Below, in pieces: positions 1 through 7,658 of a DNA stretch of 9,105 nt. Positions within the stretch are counted from its first letter, which is position 1, and each line of letters begins with the position of its first letter. The notes below the pieces were generated by a model. It was given only the letters and a program-made list of their open reading frames with translations. It made no database searches and was not told the origin of the DNA. The position numbers and the translations under genes are program-made. This DNA is from Paracoccaceae bacterium (GTDB lineage Bacteria > Pseudomonadota > Alphaproteobacteria > Rhodobacterales > Rhodobacteraceae). The stretch is taken from positions 8,946 to 18,050 of the forward strand of contig DOOI01000183.1 in assembly GCA_003512825.1 (NCBI GenBank), given 5' to 3'.

Positions 1-1
1 C

Positions 2-1177
2 ATGTCGCAGCTGGGCTATATGTTTGTTGCCGCAGGTGTGGGTATGTATTCGGTCGCTATGTTCCACCTGTTCACACACGCGTTTTTCAAAGCGATGCTG
101 TTTCTTGGGGCGGGTTCGGTGATCCATGGGATGCATCACGAGCAAGATATGCGGAACTATGGCGGGTTGCGGACGAAGCTGCCCTATACGTTCTGGGCAA
201 TGATGATCGGGACGCTGGCCATCACCGGTGTGGGCATTCCGCTGACGCATTTTGGCTTTGCGGGTTTCCTTTCAAAGGATGCGGTGATCGAGAGCGCTTG
301 GGCGGGCACGGCGGGGGGCTATGCCTTCTGGATGCTGGTTGTGGCGGCGTTGTTCACCTCGTTTTACAGCTGGCGCTTGATGTTCCTGACCTTCTTTGGT
401 GCGCCACGCGGCGACAAGCACACGCATGACCACGCGCATGAAAGCCCGATGGTGATGCTGGTGCCCTTGGGAGCCTTGGCGCTTGGCGCGATTTTCTCGG
501 GGATGGTGTGGTATAATTCCTTCTTTGGCGACCATACTGCGGTGAACAAATTCTTTGGCGTGCCCGAACATATGGAGGCCGCCGCCCATGGGGATGCTGC
601 TACCCATGATGCACCGAAAGCCGAGACACATGGGGCTGATGCGGGCCATGCTGCGCCTGAGGCGGGCCATGGAGCTGCTGCAGAAGGTCACGCAGATGCG
701 GCGGCGCCGCATGAAGCGGGCTGGACGCAAGGGGCGATTTACATGCACCCCGACAATCACGTCATGGACGACGCCCACCATGCACCCGTTTGGGTGAAGG
801 TTTCGCCCTTTGTCGCGATGGTGCTCGGATTTCTTGTCTCGTTCTGGTTCTACATCGTGAACCCGGCCTTGCCCAAGCGTTGGGCCGAGGTGCAGCAACC
901 GCTCTATTTGTTCCTGCTCAACAAATGGTATTTCGACGAGATCTATGACGCTCTGTTTGTGCGGCCCGCCAAAGCGCTCGGTCGGTTCCTGTGGAGCCGG
1001 GGCGATGGGGCCGTGATTGACGGCTCGATCAACGGGATTGCCATGGGGATCGTGCCCATGCTGACCCGCATCGCTGGACGCGCACAGTCCGGTTACATCT
1101 TCACTTACGCCTTTGCCATGGTGGTCGGGATTGCGGTTCTGATCACGTGGATGACGCTCACCGGGGGAGCGGAATAA
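2..1177 (+). CDS. nuoL: NADH-quinone oxidoreductase subunit L, 3' part (5' end outside window)
   Basis: NuoL is the distal antiporter-like proton-pumping subunit of complex I in the cytoplasmic membrane. Only the last 391 residues are visible. The family is usually 600-700+ residues, and the first codon here (ATG at position 2) lies inside conserved sequence, so it is not the true start. Residues 21-30 ([10 protein letters not shown]) hold the conserved channel histidines and lysine (H22, H26, K30). GFLSKD at 88-93 carries the conserved lysine K92. Hydrophobic segments lie near 105-130, 150-172 and 266-288. The stretch at about 300-360 matches the long amphipathic lateral helix that runs along the membrane arm, and 365-388 is the final membrane helix anchoring it. 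Odd feature: residues 187-262 form a His/Ala-rich insertion with 12 histidines, preceded by the cluster HTHDHAH at 140-146. The TAA stop shares one base with the nuoM start. Identification is very secure. Confidence 0.97.
   Translation: MSQLGYMFVAAGVGMYSVAMFHLFTHAFFKAMLFLGAGSVIHGMHHEQDMRNYGGLRTKLPYTFWAMMIGTLAITGVGIPLTHFGFAGFLSKDAVIESAWAGTAGGYAFWMLVVAALFTSFYSWRLMFLTFFGAPRGDKHTHDHAHESPMVMLVPLGALALGAIFSGMVWYNSFFGDHTAVNKFFGVPEHMEAAAHGDAATHDAPKAETHGADAGHAAPEAGHGAAAEGHADAAAPHEAGWTQGAIYMHPDNHVMDDAHHAPVWVKVSPFVAMVLGFLVSFWFYIVNPALPKRWAEVQQPLYLFLLNKWYFDEIYDALFVRPAKALGRFLWSRGDGAVIDGSINGIAMGIVPMLTRIAGRAQSGYIFTYAFAMVVGIAVLITWMTLTGGAE
1163..1169 (+). promoter_or_regulatory. Ribosome binding site of nuoM
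   Basis: GGGGGAG lies inside the last codons of nuoL, seven bases before the ATG at 1177. It favours that start over an in-frame ATG 30 bases upstream (1147), which would add ten residues not typical of NuoM. The TAATG stop/start overlap suggests translational coupling with nuoL. Confidence 0.6.
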
Positions 1178-2724
1178 TGGATAACCTTCTTTCCATCGTA
1201 ACTTTCCTGCCAGCAGCTGCTGCGCTTATCATGGCGGTGTTTTTGCAAGGTGATGACGTTGCCGCGCAGCGCAATGCCAAGTGGCTGGCAATGACGGCTA
1301 CCTCCGCGACGTTTTTGGTCTCGCTCTTTATTCTGGCGCAATTCGATCCGGCAGATACCGGTTTCCAATTGGTGGAAGAGAGACCTTGGCTTTTGGGTCT
1401 GACTTACAAGCTTGGGGTGGACGGCATCTCGGTGCTGTTTGTGATGCTGACAACCTTCATGATGCCGCTGGTGATTGCCGCAAGCTGGAATGTGGAACAC
1501 CGGGTCAAAGAATACATGATCGCGTTTTTGCTGTTGGAGACGCTGATGCTCGGCGTGTTCATGGCTCTGGATTTGGTGTTGTTCTACCTCTTCTTTGAGG
1601 CAGGGCTGATCCCGATGTTCCTGATCATTGGTATTTGGGGCGGAAAAAACCGCATCTATGCGTCTTTCAAGTTCTTCCTCTACACCTTCCTCGGCTCTGT
1701 TTTGATGTTGGTGGCGATGGTGGCGATGTTCTCGGATGCCGGGACCACTGATATCGCCAAGTTGATGGTGCATCGCTTCGGCTCCGAGGAGTTCTCGATC
1801 CTTGGCATTCAGATCGTTGGTGGCATGCAAACGCTTCTCTTCCTCGCGTTCTTTGCCTCTTTCGCGGTCAAAATGCCTATGTGGCCTGTCCATACTTGGC
1901 TACCCGACGCCCACGTGCAGGCGCCGACGGCGGGCTCTGTGGTGCTGGCCGCTATCCTGCTGAAAATGGGGGGCTATGGCTTCTTGCGGTTCTCGCTGCC
2001 GATGTTCCCGGTAGGGGCTGATGTGCTGGCGCCAATGGTGTTGTGGATGTCGGCCATAGCAATCGTTTACACGTCGCTTGTGGCTTTGGTGCAAGAAGAC
2101 ATGAAAAAGCTCATCGCCTATTCTTCGGTCGCGCACATGGGATATGTCACGATGGGGATTTTCGCGGCCAATCAGCAAGGCATTGACGGTGCGATTTTTC
2201 AGATGCTGAGCCACGGGTTCATTTCTGGCGCGCTCTTCCTTTGCGTTGGGGTCATTTATGACCGCATGCACACCCGTGAGATCGACGCCTATGGCGGTTT
2301 GGTCAATCGGATGCCGGCATATGCGCTGGTGTTCATGTTCTTCACGATGGCGAATGTGGGCTTGCCCGGCACCTCTGGGTTTGTTGGTGAATTCCTGACC
2401 TTGATGGGCATTTTCCAAGTCAACACATGGGTGGCCGCAGTGGCGACCTCTGGCGTGATTTTGTCGGCGGCCTATGCGCTTTGGCTTTATCGTCGGGTGG
2501 TCTTTGGCGACCTCATCAAAGAGGCTTTGCGGTCGATCAACGATATGACTCGGCGTGAGAAGTGGATTTTTGCGCCTCTGATCGTGATGACGCTTTTCCT
2601 TGGCATTTATCCGGCAGCGGTGACGGACATCATCGGACCGTCGGTGGAAGCCTTGGTTTCAAACTATGACACGGCCGTGGCCGAGGCTGGCGCCTCGTCC
2701 AAAGTGGCCTTGGCCCAGCACTGA
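1177..2724 (+). CDS. nuoM: NADH-quinone oxidoreductase subunit M
   Basis: NuoM is the middle antiporter-like proton-pumping subunit of the complex I membrane arm. The start at 1177 gives 515 residues, close to the usual ~510. It overlaps the nuoL stop by one base (TAATG) and begins [10 protein letters not shown], a normal hydrophobic N-terminus. Conserved charged residues of the proton path are visible: E141 in [11 protein letters not shown]232 in [17 protein letters not shown]263 in LLKMGGYG, H346 in MLSHGF and E405 in GFVGEF. These fit, by position and context, the functionally important E144, K234, K265, H348 and E407 of E. coli NuoM. The protein is hydrophobic throughout, consistent with about 14 membrane helices, and ends in a short polar tail. 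nuoN follows after a 10-bp gap. Family and subunit assignment are very secure; residue equivalences are from memory of the E. coli protein. Confidence 0.98.
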   Translation: MDNLLSIVTFLPAAAALIMAVFLQGDDVAAQRNAKWLAMTATSATFLVSLFILAQFDPADTGFQLVEERPWLLGLTYKLGVDGISVLFVMLTTFMMPLVIAASWNVEHRVKEYMIAFLLLETLMLGVFMALDLVLFYLFFEAGLIPMFLIIGIWGGKNRIYASFKFFLYTFLGSVLMLVAMVAMFSDAGTTDIAKLMVHRFGSEEFSILGIQIVGGMQTLLFLAFFASFAVKMPMWPVHTWLPDAHVQAPTAGSVVLAAILLKMGGYGFLRFSLPMFPVGADVLAPMVLWMSAIAIVYTSLVALVQEDMKKLIAYSSVAHMGYVTMGIFAANQQGIDGAIFQMLSHGFISGALFLCVGVIYDRMHTREIDAYGGLVNRMPAYALVFMFFTMANVGLPGTSGFVGEFLTLMGIFQVNTWVAAVATSGVILSAAYALWLYRRVVFGDLIKEALRSINDMTRREKWIFAPLIVMTLFLGIYPAAVTDIIGPSVEALVSNYDTAVAEAGASSKVALAQH

Positions 2725-2728
2725 GGAG
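2723..2728 (+). promoter_or_regulatory. Ribosome binding site of nuoN
   Basis: GAGGAG overlaps the nuoM TGA stop and sits six bases before the ATG at 2735. This is ideal spacing and decides the start. The ATG at 2729 directly abuts the motif, and the ATG at 2666 lies deep inside nuoM and would add a Pro/Trp-rich leader foreign to the family. Confidence 0.75.
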
Positions 2729-2734
2729 ATGGAC

Positions 2735-4174
2735 ATGACTTCGGCTGATCTGAATATCATCCTGCCGGAACTCATCCTGGCCCTCTTTGCGATGGGCGGG
2801 TTGATGGTTGCGGTTTACACGGGAAAAGACCGCATGGCGGGCCTTTTGACATGGGCCTCGGCGGCGCTGATGGCCGCATTGGCTGGCTATATCGGCCTGA
2901 CAGGGCAGGGCGAGAATATCGCTTTTCATGGGATGTTCCATGACGATGGCTTTTCGCGCTTTGCCAAAGTGGCGATCTTGCTTTCGGCGGCGGCTGTGCT
3001 GGTGATGAGCCAAGACTACATGGCGCGGCGCGGATTGCTGCGATTTGAATATCCGGTGCTCGTTGTCTTGTCGGCCATCGGCATGATGATGATGGTTTCT
3101 GCGGGTGATCTGATTGCGCTTTATATGGGGCTCGAGTTGCAGTCTTTGGCGCTTTATGTGGTCGCGTCGCTGCGTCGGGACTCGGCGCGCTCTACGGAAG
3201 CGGGCCTGAAGTATTTTGTGCTGGGCGCACTCTCGTCGGGCTTGCTGCTTTATGGGGCCTCTTTGGTCTATGGCTATTCGGGCACCACGCTGTTTTCTGG
3301 GATCATTGCCGCGGCAGGCGACGAACATGCCTCGTTGGGGCTGTTGTTCGGTCTGGTGTTCATGATTTCCGGTCTAGCGTTCAAGGTCTCGGCTGTGCCG
3401 TTCCATATGTGGACACCCGATGTCTATGAAGGCTCGCCAACGCCTGTAACCGCGTTTTTTGCCACCGCGCCCAAAATGGCGGCAATGGGGCTGTTTGCCC
3501 GACTGATGCATGACGCATTCGGCGGAATTACTGGTGATTGGGGCCAAGTGATCGCACTGATCTCGGCGCTGTCGATGTTCCTTGGGGCGATTGCGGCGAT
3601 TGGACAGACCAATATCAAACGTCTGATGGCCTATTCATCGATTGCTCATATGGGCTATGCGCTGATGGGCTTGGCGGCTGGAACCCAGTTTGGGGTGCAG
3701 GCGCTTCTTATCTATATGGCGATTTACATCACGATGAATGTGGGCACTTTCGCGTTTATCTTGTCGATGGAAAAAGACGGCGCTCCGGTGACCGATATTC
3801 GTGCGCTTAACCTTTTTGCGAAAGCAGAGCCCGGACGGGCGCTGGCGATGTTGGTTTTGCTGTTCAGCCTTGCAGGGGTGCCCCCTTTGGTGGGCTTCTT
3901 TGGCAAGTTCTATGTGCTGCGCGCCGCCTATGATGCGGGCTTGGCTTGGCTGGCCATTGCTGGCGTGATCGCTTCGGTGATTGGGGCGTTCTACTATCTT
4001 CGCATCGTGTACTACATGTATTTCGGCGAAGAGGGTGAGGGCTTGCAGGCCAATCGATCGCCTGTGCTGTGGCTTTTCCTCATGGGATCGGCTGTGGCGA
4101 TGGTGGTCGGGGTCGTCAACCTGTTTGGCCTTGAGGGAGCGGCAGCGGCAGCTGCGGCAACGCTGGTTCCGTGA
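2735..4174 (+). CDS. nuoN: NADH-quinone oxidoreductase subunit N
   Basis: NuoN is the third antiporter-like subunit of the complex I membrane arm, next to the quinone-proximal subunits. From the ATG at 2735 it is 479 residues, the normal family length. Motifs include E134 in [13 protein letters not shown]217 in [19 protein letters not shown] (the proton-conducting subunit signature), K247 in TAPKMAAMG and K391 in GFFGKFYV. These match, by context, the essential Glu and Lys residues described for E. coli NuoN. The [10 protein letters not shown] segment at about 303-312 is the conserved helix shared by all three antiporter-like subunits. Hydrophobic helices run through the whole protein. The C-terminus carries a run of eight alanines (469-476) encoded by GCN codons, a minor oddity. 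The TGA stop overlaps the GTG start of birA by four bases, closing the nuo genes and running on into cofactor genes. Assignment is very secure. Confidence 0.97.
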   Translation: MTSADLNIILPELILALFAMGGLMVAVYTGKDRMAGLLTWASAALMAALAGYIGLTGQGENIAFHGMFHDDGFSRFAKVAILLSAAAVLVMSQDYMARRGLLRFEYPVLVVLSAIGMMMMVSAGDLIALYMGLELQSLALYVVASLRRDSARSTEAGLKYFVLGALSSGLLLYGASLVYGYSGTTLFSGIIAAAGDEHASLGLLFGLVFMISGLAFKVSAVPFHMWTPDVYEGSPTPVTAFFATAPKMAAMGLFARLMHDAFGGITGDWGQVIALISALSMFLGAIAAIGQTNIKRLMAYSSIAHMGYALMGLAAGTQFGVQALLIYMAIYITMNVGTFAFILSMEKDGAPVTDIRALNLFAKAEPGRALAMLVLLFSLAGVPPLVGFFGKFYVLRAAYDAGLAWLAIAGVIASVIGAFYYLRIVYYMYFGEEGEGLQANRSPVLWLFLMGSAVAMVVGVVNLFGLEGAAAAAAATLVP

Positions 4175-4905
4175 GCCATTGGCCACAAGGATATGACCGA
4201 CGGGTGCTCCTGTCGGTCGATAGCACGATGAGTGAAGCGCAAAGACTGGGGGCGGAGCTATCTGCCCCCACTTGGATTCTGGCGCATGAACAATCGGCAG
4301 CACGTGGGCGTCGGGGGAGAGCTTGGATCAATCCCAAGGGCAATTTTGCAGCATCGCTGGTAATGCGCCCCGAGGCGGCCCCAGATCAAATGGCGCTACG
4401 GTCTTTTGTTGCAGCGCTGGCGCTGCGGCAGGCTTTGGAAGATGTGGTCAAGGAGCAGGCAACGCTGGGGCTGAAATGGCCCAATGATGTGCTGCTGAAT
4501 GGGGGCAAGGTGGCTGGCATCCTGCTCGAGAGCGTTGGGGGCCTGCTGATCATTGGTATCGGCGTGAACCTTGCTGCGGCTCCGCCAGCGGAGGGTGTTG
4601 AGCCAGGAGCGGTTCGCCCTGTTTCAGTGCTGGGGGAAACAGCCGTCAGCATCGAGCCAGAAGCGTTTTTGGAACGCCTGGCAGCCGCCTTTGCACCGCT
4701 TGAAACACAATTGTCACAACAGGGATTTGCGCCGATCCGACGGGCGTGGCTGACGCATGCGGCGCGGTTAGGCGAAGAAATCACTGCGAAAACAATGCGT
4801 GATACTTTTCACGGGCGCTTTGAAACGGTGGATGAGACAGGCAATCTGGTTTTGCGGACGGCGACAGGCACGATAAGCTTGCCTGCCGCAGATGTTTATT
4901 TCTAA
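4171..4905 (+). CDS. birA: Biotin--[acetyl-CoA-carboxylase] ligase, short form without DNA-binding domain
   Basis: This cytoplasmic enzyme activates biotin with ATP to biotinyl-5'-AMP and attaches it to a lysine of biotin-carrier proteins such as AccB. The 244-residue protein shows DST at 17-19, the biotinyl-AMP loop RGRRGRAW at 45-52, the catalytic-region motif [18 protein letters not shown] at 101-118 with K113, and GIGVN at 129-133. The small C-terminal beta domain common in the family follows (about 195-244). The catalytic domain begins almost at residue 1, so the N-terminal winged-helix repressor domain of E. coli BirA is absent. This is a class I ligase, which I infer does not regulate biotin synthesis genes itself. 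The start is a GTG at 4171 overlapping the nuoN stop (GTGA), which implies translational coupling. The start is the likeliest choice because no other start near it fits the overlap. coaX follows ten bases after the stop. Confidence 0.93.
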   Translation: MSHWPQGYDRRVLLSVDSTMSEAQRLGAELSAPTWILAHEQSAARGRRGRAWINPKGNFAASLVMRPEAAPDQMALRSFVAALALRQALEDVVKEQATLGLKWPNDVLLNGGKVAGILLESVGGLLIIGIGVNLAAAPPAEGVEPGAVRPVSVLGETAVSIEPEAFLERLAAAFAPLETQLSQQGFAPIRRAWLTHAARLGEEITAKTMRDTFHGRFETVDETGNLVLRTATGTISLPAADVYF

Positions 4906-4912
4906 GGGGGAG
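4904..4912 (+). promoter_or_regulatory. Ribosome binding site of coaX
   Basis: AAGGGGGAG begins in the birA stop codon and ends three bases before the ATG at 4916. The spacing is slightly short, but the motif is the only purine-rich one here. An in-frame ATG at 4892 inside birA is less likely because type III pantothenate kinases begin only a few residues before their DTGNTNT motif. Confidence 0.6.
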
Positions 4913-4915
4913 CGC

Positions 4916-5695
4916 ATGCTTCTTTGCATCGACACTGGCAATACAAATACGGTTTTCTCGCTATGGGACGGAGAAAAGTTTCTCTGCACGCTTCGCACCG
5001 CGACCGAGCATCAGCGCACGGCGGATCAATACTTTGTCTGGCTCTCGACGCTGTTGCAGCATCATAAGATCCCGATGAATATCAATTCAGTGATCATCTC
5101 ATCGACTGTGCCACGGGTGGTGTTCAACCTTCGAGTTCTGGCTGATCGCTATTTCAATTGCCGCCCTCTCGTCGTGGGTAAGCCGGATTGCCTCTTGCCA
5201 CGCATGCCGCGCGTTGATCAGGGCACCACGGTTGGGCCGGATCGTTTGGTCAATTCGGCTGGTGCGTATGATCGTCATGGTGGAAACCTGATCGTGGTGG
5301 ATTTCGGCACAGCGACGACCTTTGACGTCGTCGATGACGACGGGGCCTATGTTGGGGGCGTGATTGCACCCGGTGTGAACCTGTCGCTTGAAGCGCTGCA
5401 CATGGCAGCGGCTGCATTGCCCCATGTGGATATCTCAAAGCCGCAAGGCGTGATTGGGCGCAATACGGTGGCTTGTATGCAGGCAGGGATTTTCTGGGGC
5501 TACGTCGGTTTGGTAAAAGAGGTCTGCACGCGGATCAAAGCAGAACGTGATCGCGAGATGCGTATTATTGGCACGGGGGGACTTGCGTCATTGTTTGGCG
5601 CGTCAGACGTGTTATTTGACGAGATCGAAGACGACCTCACCATTCATGGCCTGACGGTCATTCACAATTATAACAAGGACCAAGGCAGCGTATGA
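4916..5695 (+). CDS. coaX: Type III pantothenate kinase
   Basis: CoaX phosphorylates pantothenate with ATP to 4'-phosphopantothenate, the first committed step of coenzyme A synthesis, in the cytoplasm. The 259 residues are the usual length for this ASKHA-fold family. Visible motifs are the phosphate loop DTGNTNT at 6-12, GPDR at 107-110 with the likely catalytic base D109, and DFGTATTFD at 129-137 with D129, which in characterised members helps bind a monovalent cation. Also present are GGVIAPGVNLS at 147-157 and the adenosine motif IGTGG at 218-222. Family knowledge says this kinase is unrelated to CoaA (type I) and is insensitive to CoA feedback. It follows birA after ten bases and overlaps rnj by four (ATGA), so it is probably co-translated with both neighbours. 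No truncation or missing key residue is seen. Confidence 0.96.
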   Translation: MLLCIDTGNTNTVFSLWDGEKFLCTLRTATEHQRTADQYFVWLSTLLQHHKIPMNINSVIISSTVPRVVFNLRVLADRYFNCRPLVVGKPDCLLPRMPRVDQGTTVGPDRLVNSAGAYDRHGGNLIVVDFGTATTFDVVDDDGAYVGGVIAPGVNLSLEALHMAAAALPHVDISKPQGVIGRNTVACMQAGIFWGYVGLVKEVCTRIKAERDREMRIIGTGGLASLFGASDVLFDEIEDDLTIHGLTVIHNYNKDQGSV

Positions 5696-7362
5696 GCAAT
5701 GAACGCCTGATCTATCTCCCTCTCGGTGGCGCGGGGGAGATTGGCATGAATTGCTATGTCTACGGATATGGCAAACCAGACCAAGAGCGTCTGATCGTGG
5801 TCGACCTAGGGGTAACTTTCCCAGATATGGATGGCTCTCCGGGCGTCGACCTGATCTTGCCGGACGTGTCATGGCTGGCCGAGCGCAAAGACCGCATCGA
5901 AGCCATTTTTATTACCCATGCTCATGAAGATCACCTTGGGGCAGTGGGCCATCTGTTTGAGACGCTGGGAAGGCCAGTGGTTTATGCGCGTGCCTTCACA
6001 GCCAATCTCGGACGGCACAAAATGGACGAGCGCGGCCATGATCCTAAGGCTATCAAGACAGTTGGGAAATTCCCCGAAACGGTGACGGCGGGGCCTTTCC
6101 GCGTCAGTTTTTTGCCGATTTCGCATTCCATTCCGGAAAGCGCCGGGCTGATGATCGAGACACCTGCCGGGCGCGTGGTGCATTCGGGTGATTTCAAGCT
6201 TGATCGTAACCCGGTGGTGGGTGAGGCCTATGATCCAGAGCTGTGGGGCGAAGCGGTCAAGGGCGGTGTCAAGGCGCTGATGTGCGATTCAACCAACGTC
6301 TTTTCGCCCCTCGCCGGGCGTTCGGAATCGACACTTGGGCCGGCGATTGAAGATTTGGTAATGAATGCCAAAGGTGCGGTCGTTGCGACGACGTTCGCCT
6401 CCAATGTGGCGCGTCTGAAGACGCTTGCAGAGGCCGGTGAGCGCGCCGGGCGCTCCATTTGCCTGATGGGGCGGGCGATGCGGCGCATGGTCGAGGCCGC
6501 CGTGGAAACAGGTGTGCTGACCAACTTCCCTACGGTGATCAGCATTGACCACGTGAGCGAAGTGCCACGTGGCAATCTGATGCTGATCGTCACGGGAAGC
6601 CAAGGAGAGCGCCGCGCCGCGTCGGCCCAATTGGCCAATGGCAAGTATAATGGTGTGGAGTTGAAAGAGGGCGACCTGTTCTTGTTCTCTTCCAAGACTA
6701 TTCCGGGCAATGAGCGGGGCGTGATCCGCATCATGAACCAACTGTCGGAAAAAGGCGTGGACGTGGTGGATGATGCTGGGGGGAAATATCATGTCTCTGG
6801 CCATGCCAATCGTCCCGATCTTGAGGAGATGCATGCGCTGGTGAAGCCGCAAATCCTGATCCCGATGCATGGCGAGCACCGCCATTTGCGCGAACATGCG
6901 CGGATTGGAGCCGAGAATGGCCTTCAATCCATTGTCGCAGTCAATGGAATGATGATTTCGCTTGAAGGCAACCGACCGCAAGTTGCGGGCTATGTCGAAA
7001 CGGGCCGAACCTATCTGGATGGTTCAGTGCATGTCGGGGCGATGGATGGTGTGATCCGTGATCGCATTCGGATGGCGCTGAATGGATTGGTTATGGTGAA
7101 CGTTATTCTTGATGAGAATAACGAGCCGCTGGGGGAACCTTGGTGTGAAATCCGTGGTTTGGCGGAAACCGGACGGAGCCGTGCGCCCTTGGTGGATGTG
7201 CTGGAAGAGGATCTTGATCAATGGTTGCGCCGTGCACCCAATAAGGTGCGCTCGGATGATGCCAAGCTGGAAGATGGGCTCAAGCGGGTGGTGCGAACGG
7301 TGACATTGGAAGAGATCGGCAAGAAGGTGGAAGTCACGATAGTGATCAGCCGACTGTCCTGA
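5692..7362 (+). CDS. rnj: Ribonuclease J (metallo-beta-lactamase/beta-CASP nuclease)
   Basis: RNase J is a cytoplasmic 5'-to-3' exonuclease, also capable of endonuclease cleavage, that acts in mRNA decay and in rRNA 5'-end maturation. The 556 residues match the usual length. The metallo-beta-lactamase core shows the zinc ligands H76, H78, D80 and H81 in THAHEDHLGA, H145 in PISHSIPES, and D167 in HSGDF. The beta-CASP insert runs from about 210 to 350 and includes MCDSTN at 197-202, TGSQGE at 301-306 and SSKTIPGNE at 333-341. The nuclease-specific HVSGHA at 367-372 (H371) and PMHGEHRHL at 391-399 (H393) follow. The C-terminal domain (about 440-556) includes PWCEIRGL. The ATG overlaps the coaX stop by four bases (ATGA), with AAGG six bases upstream. 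All catalytic residues are present, so the enzyme should be active. A terminator lies 20 bases after the stop. Confidence 0.96.
   Translation: MSNERLIYLPLGGAGEIGMNCYVYGYGKPDQERLIVVDLGVTFPDMDGSPGVDLILPDVSWLAERKDRIEAIFITHAHEDHLGAVGHLFETLGRPVVYARAFTANLGRHKMDERGHDPKAIKTVGKFPETVTAGPFRVSFLPISHSIPESAGLMIETPAGRVVHSGDFKLDRNPVVGEAYDPELWGEAVKGGVKALMCDSTNVFSPLAGRSESTLGPAIEDLVMNAKGAVVATTFASNVARLKTLAEAGERAGRSICLMGRAMRRMVEAAVETGVLTNFPTVISIDHVSEVPRGNLMLIVTGSQGERRAASAQLANGKYNGVELKEGDLFLFSSKTIPGNERGVIRIMNQLSEKGVDVVDDAGGKYHVSGHANRPDLEEMHALVKPQILIPMHGEHRHLREHARIGAENGLQSIVAVNGMMISLEGNRPQVAGYVETGRTYLDGSVHVGAMDGVIRDRIRMALNGLVMVNVILDENNEPLGEPWCEIRGLAETGRSRAPLVDVLEEDLDQWLRRAPNKVRSDDAKLEDGLKRVVRTVTLEEIGKKVEVTIVISRLS
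7101..7123 (+). other. Perfect inverted repeat inside rnj
   Basis: CGTTATTCT (7101-7109) and AGAATAACG (7115-7123) form a perfect 9-bp stem with the loop TGATG. It encodes NVILDENN in the C-terminal part of RNase J. No T tract follows, so it is not a terminator. It may be chance or an mRNA structure; no function is claimed. Confidence 0.4.
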
Positions 7363-7381
7363 ATTTTCCGATCGTTGAATG

Positions 7382-7418
7382 AAATCCGCGCCTTTTGTGG
7401 CGCGGATTTTTTATTTTT
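7382..7418 (+). terminator. Intrinsic terminator after rnj
   Basis: An 11-bp perfect stem is formed by AAATCCGCGCC (7382-7392) and GGCGCGGATTT (7399-7409) around the loop TTTTGT. The T-rich tract at 7407-7418, broken by one A, follows. It begins 20 bases after the rnj stop and should end the nuo-birA-coaX-rnj transcript. On the opposite strand the hairpin is followed only by a weak T tract (ATTTCATTC), so any bidirectional function would be poor. Confidence 0.9.
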
Positions 7419-7623
7419 CCGGCGGACTTTCCTAAGCGACCTAGTGGCGACGCGCCATCGGCGTTGCCCAATCGAGACGGAAGGCGCGTGGGTTTGCCAG
7501 ACAGCAGGCGGTGACCCTCAACATGAGCCCAATCCATGCGCGTGATAGGTAATCGCCGACGGCGACATTGCGACGCGAGGCGCGCGCTTGATTGAAATCA
7601 TCCGCTGCAAGACTGCTCGGCTC
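7419..7623. other. Unassigned stretch between two convergent terminators, with one weak small ORF
   Basis: About 200 bp lie between the two terminators, and I recognise no gene, tRNA or known RNA here. On the minus strand an ATG at 7524 opens a 27-codon frame ending at TAG 7441-7443. Its peptide begins MLRVTACCLANP and ends TPMARRH. The same frame stays open upstream back to a TGA at 7633-7635, inside the other terminator, without another ATG, GTG or TTG start. No convincing Shine-Dalgarno or promoter was found. A short inverted repeat TCGCCGACGGCGA (stem of five) lies near 7553-7565. The frame could be chance, a gene remnant or part of a small RNA. Confidence 0.4.
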
Positions 7624-7654
7624 AAAAAGAAATCAGCCGCTTTCGCGGCTGATT
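7624..7654 (-). terminator. Intrinsic terminator after the DEAD-box helicase
   Basis: A 10-bp perfect stem is formed by AATCAGCCGC (7631-7640) and GCGGCTGATT (7645-7654) with a TTTC loop as read on the plus strand. On the minus strand the stem is followed by TTTCTTTTT (complement of 7624-7632). It begins four bases after the helicase stop codon. The plus-strand side has no good T tract, so it serves the minus strand. Confidence 0.88.
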
Positions 7655-7658
7655 GCAT

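Noticed and set aside
272..898. Long minus-strand open frame opposite nuoL (208 codons)
   Set aside because: It is rich in His, Arg and Gln with no recognisable domain and lies wholly antisense to securely identified nuoL. It is a by-product of codon bias.
4135..4165. GCN-type repeat at the end of nuoN
   Set aside because: It encodes a short poly-Ala run at the C-terminus. Codons are mixed (GCG, GCA, GCT), so it is not a clean microsatellite and probably has no special role.
1105..4303. Several long minus-strand frames opposite nuoM and nuoN (1105-1893, 1900-2418, 2630-3328, 3635-4303)
   Set aside because: All have the same His/Gln/Arg-rich composition expected from the complement of membrane-protein codons, and no family resemblance. 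They are shadows of real genes.
5326..5342. Inverted repeat CGTCGTCGATGACGACG in coaX
   Set aside because: It is explained by a run of Asp and Val codons (DVVDDDG) right after the DFGTATTFD motif. No regulatory context is seen.
7346..7537. Minus-strand frame of 63 codons crossing the rnj terminator
   Set aside because: Its C-terminal residues, including KNPRHKRRGF, are simply a translation of the terminator hairpin, and it runs into the rnj 3' end. It is a common spurious call type.
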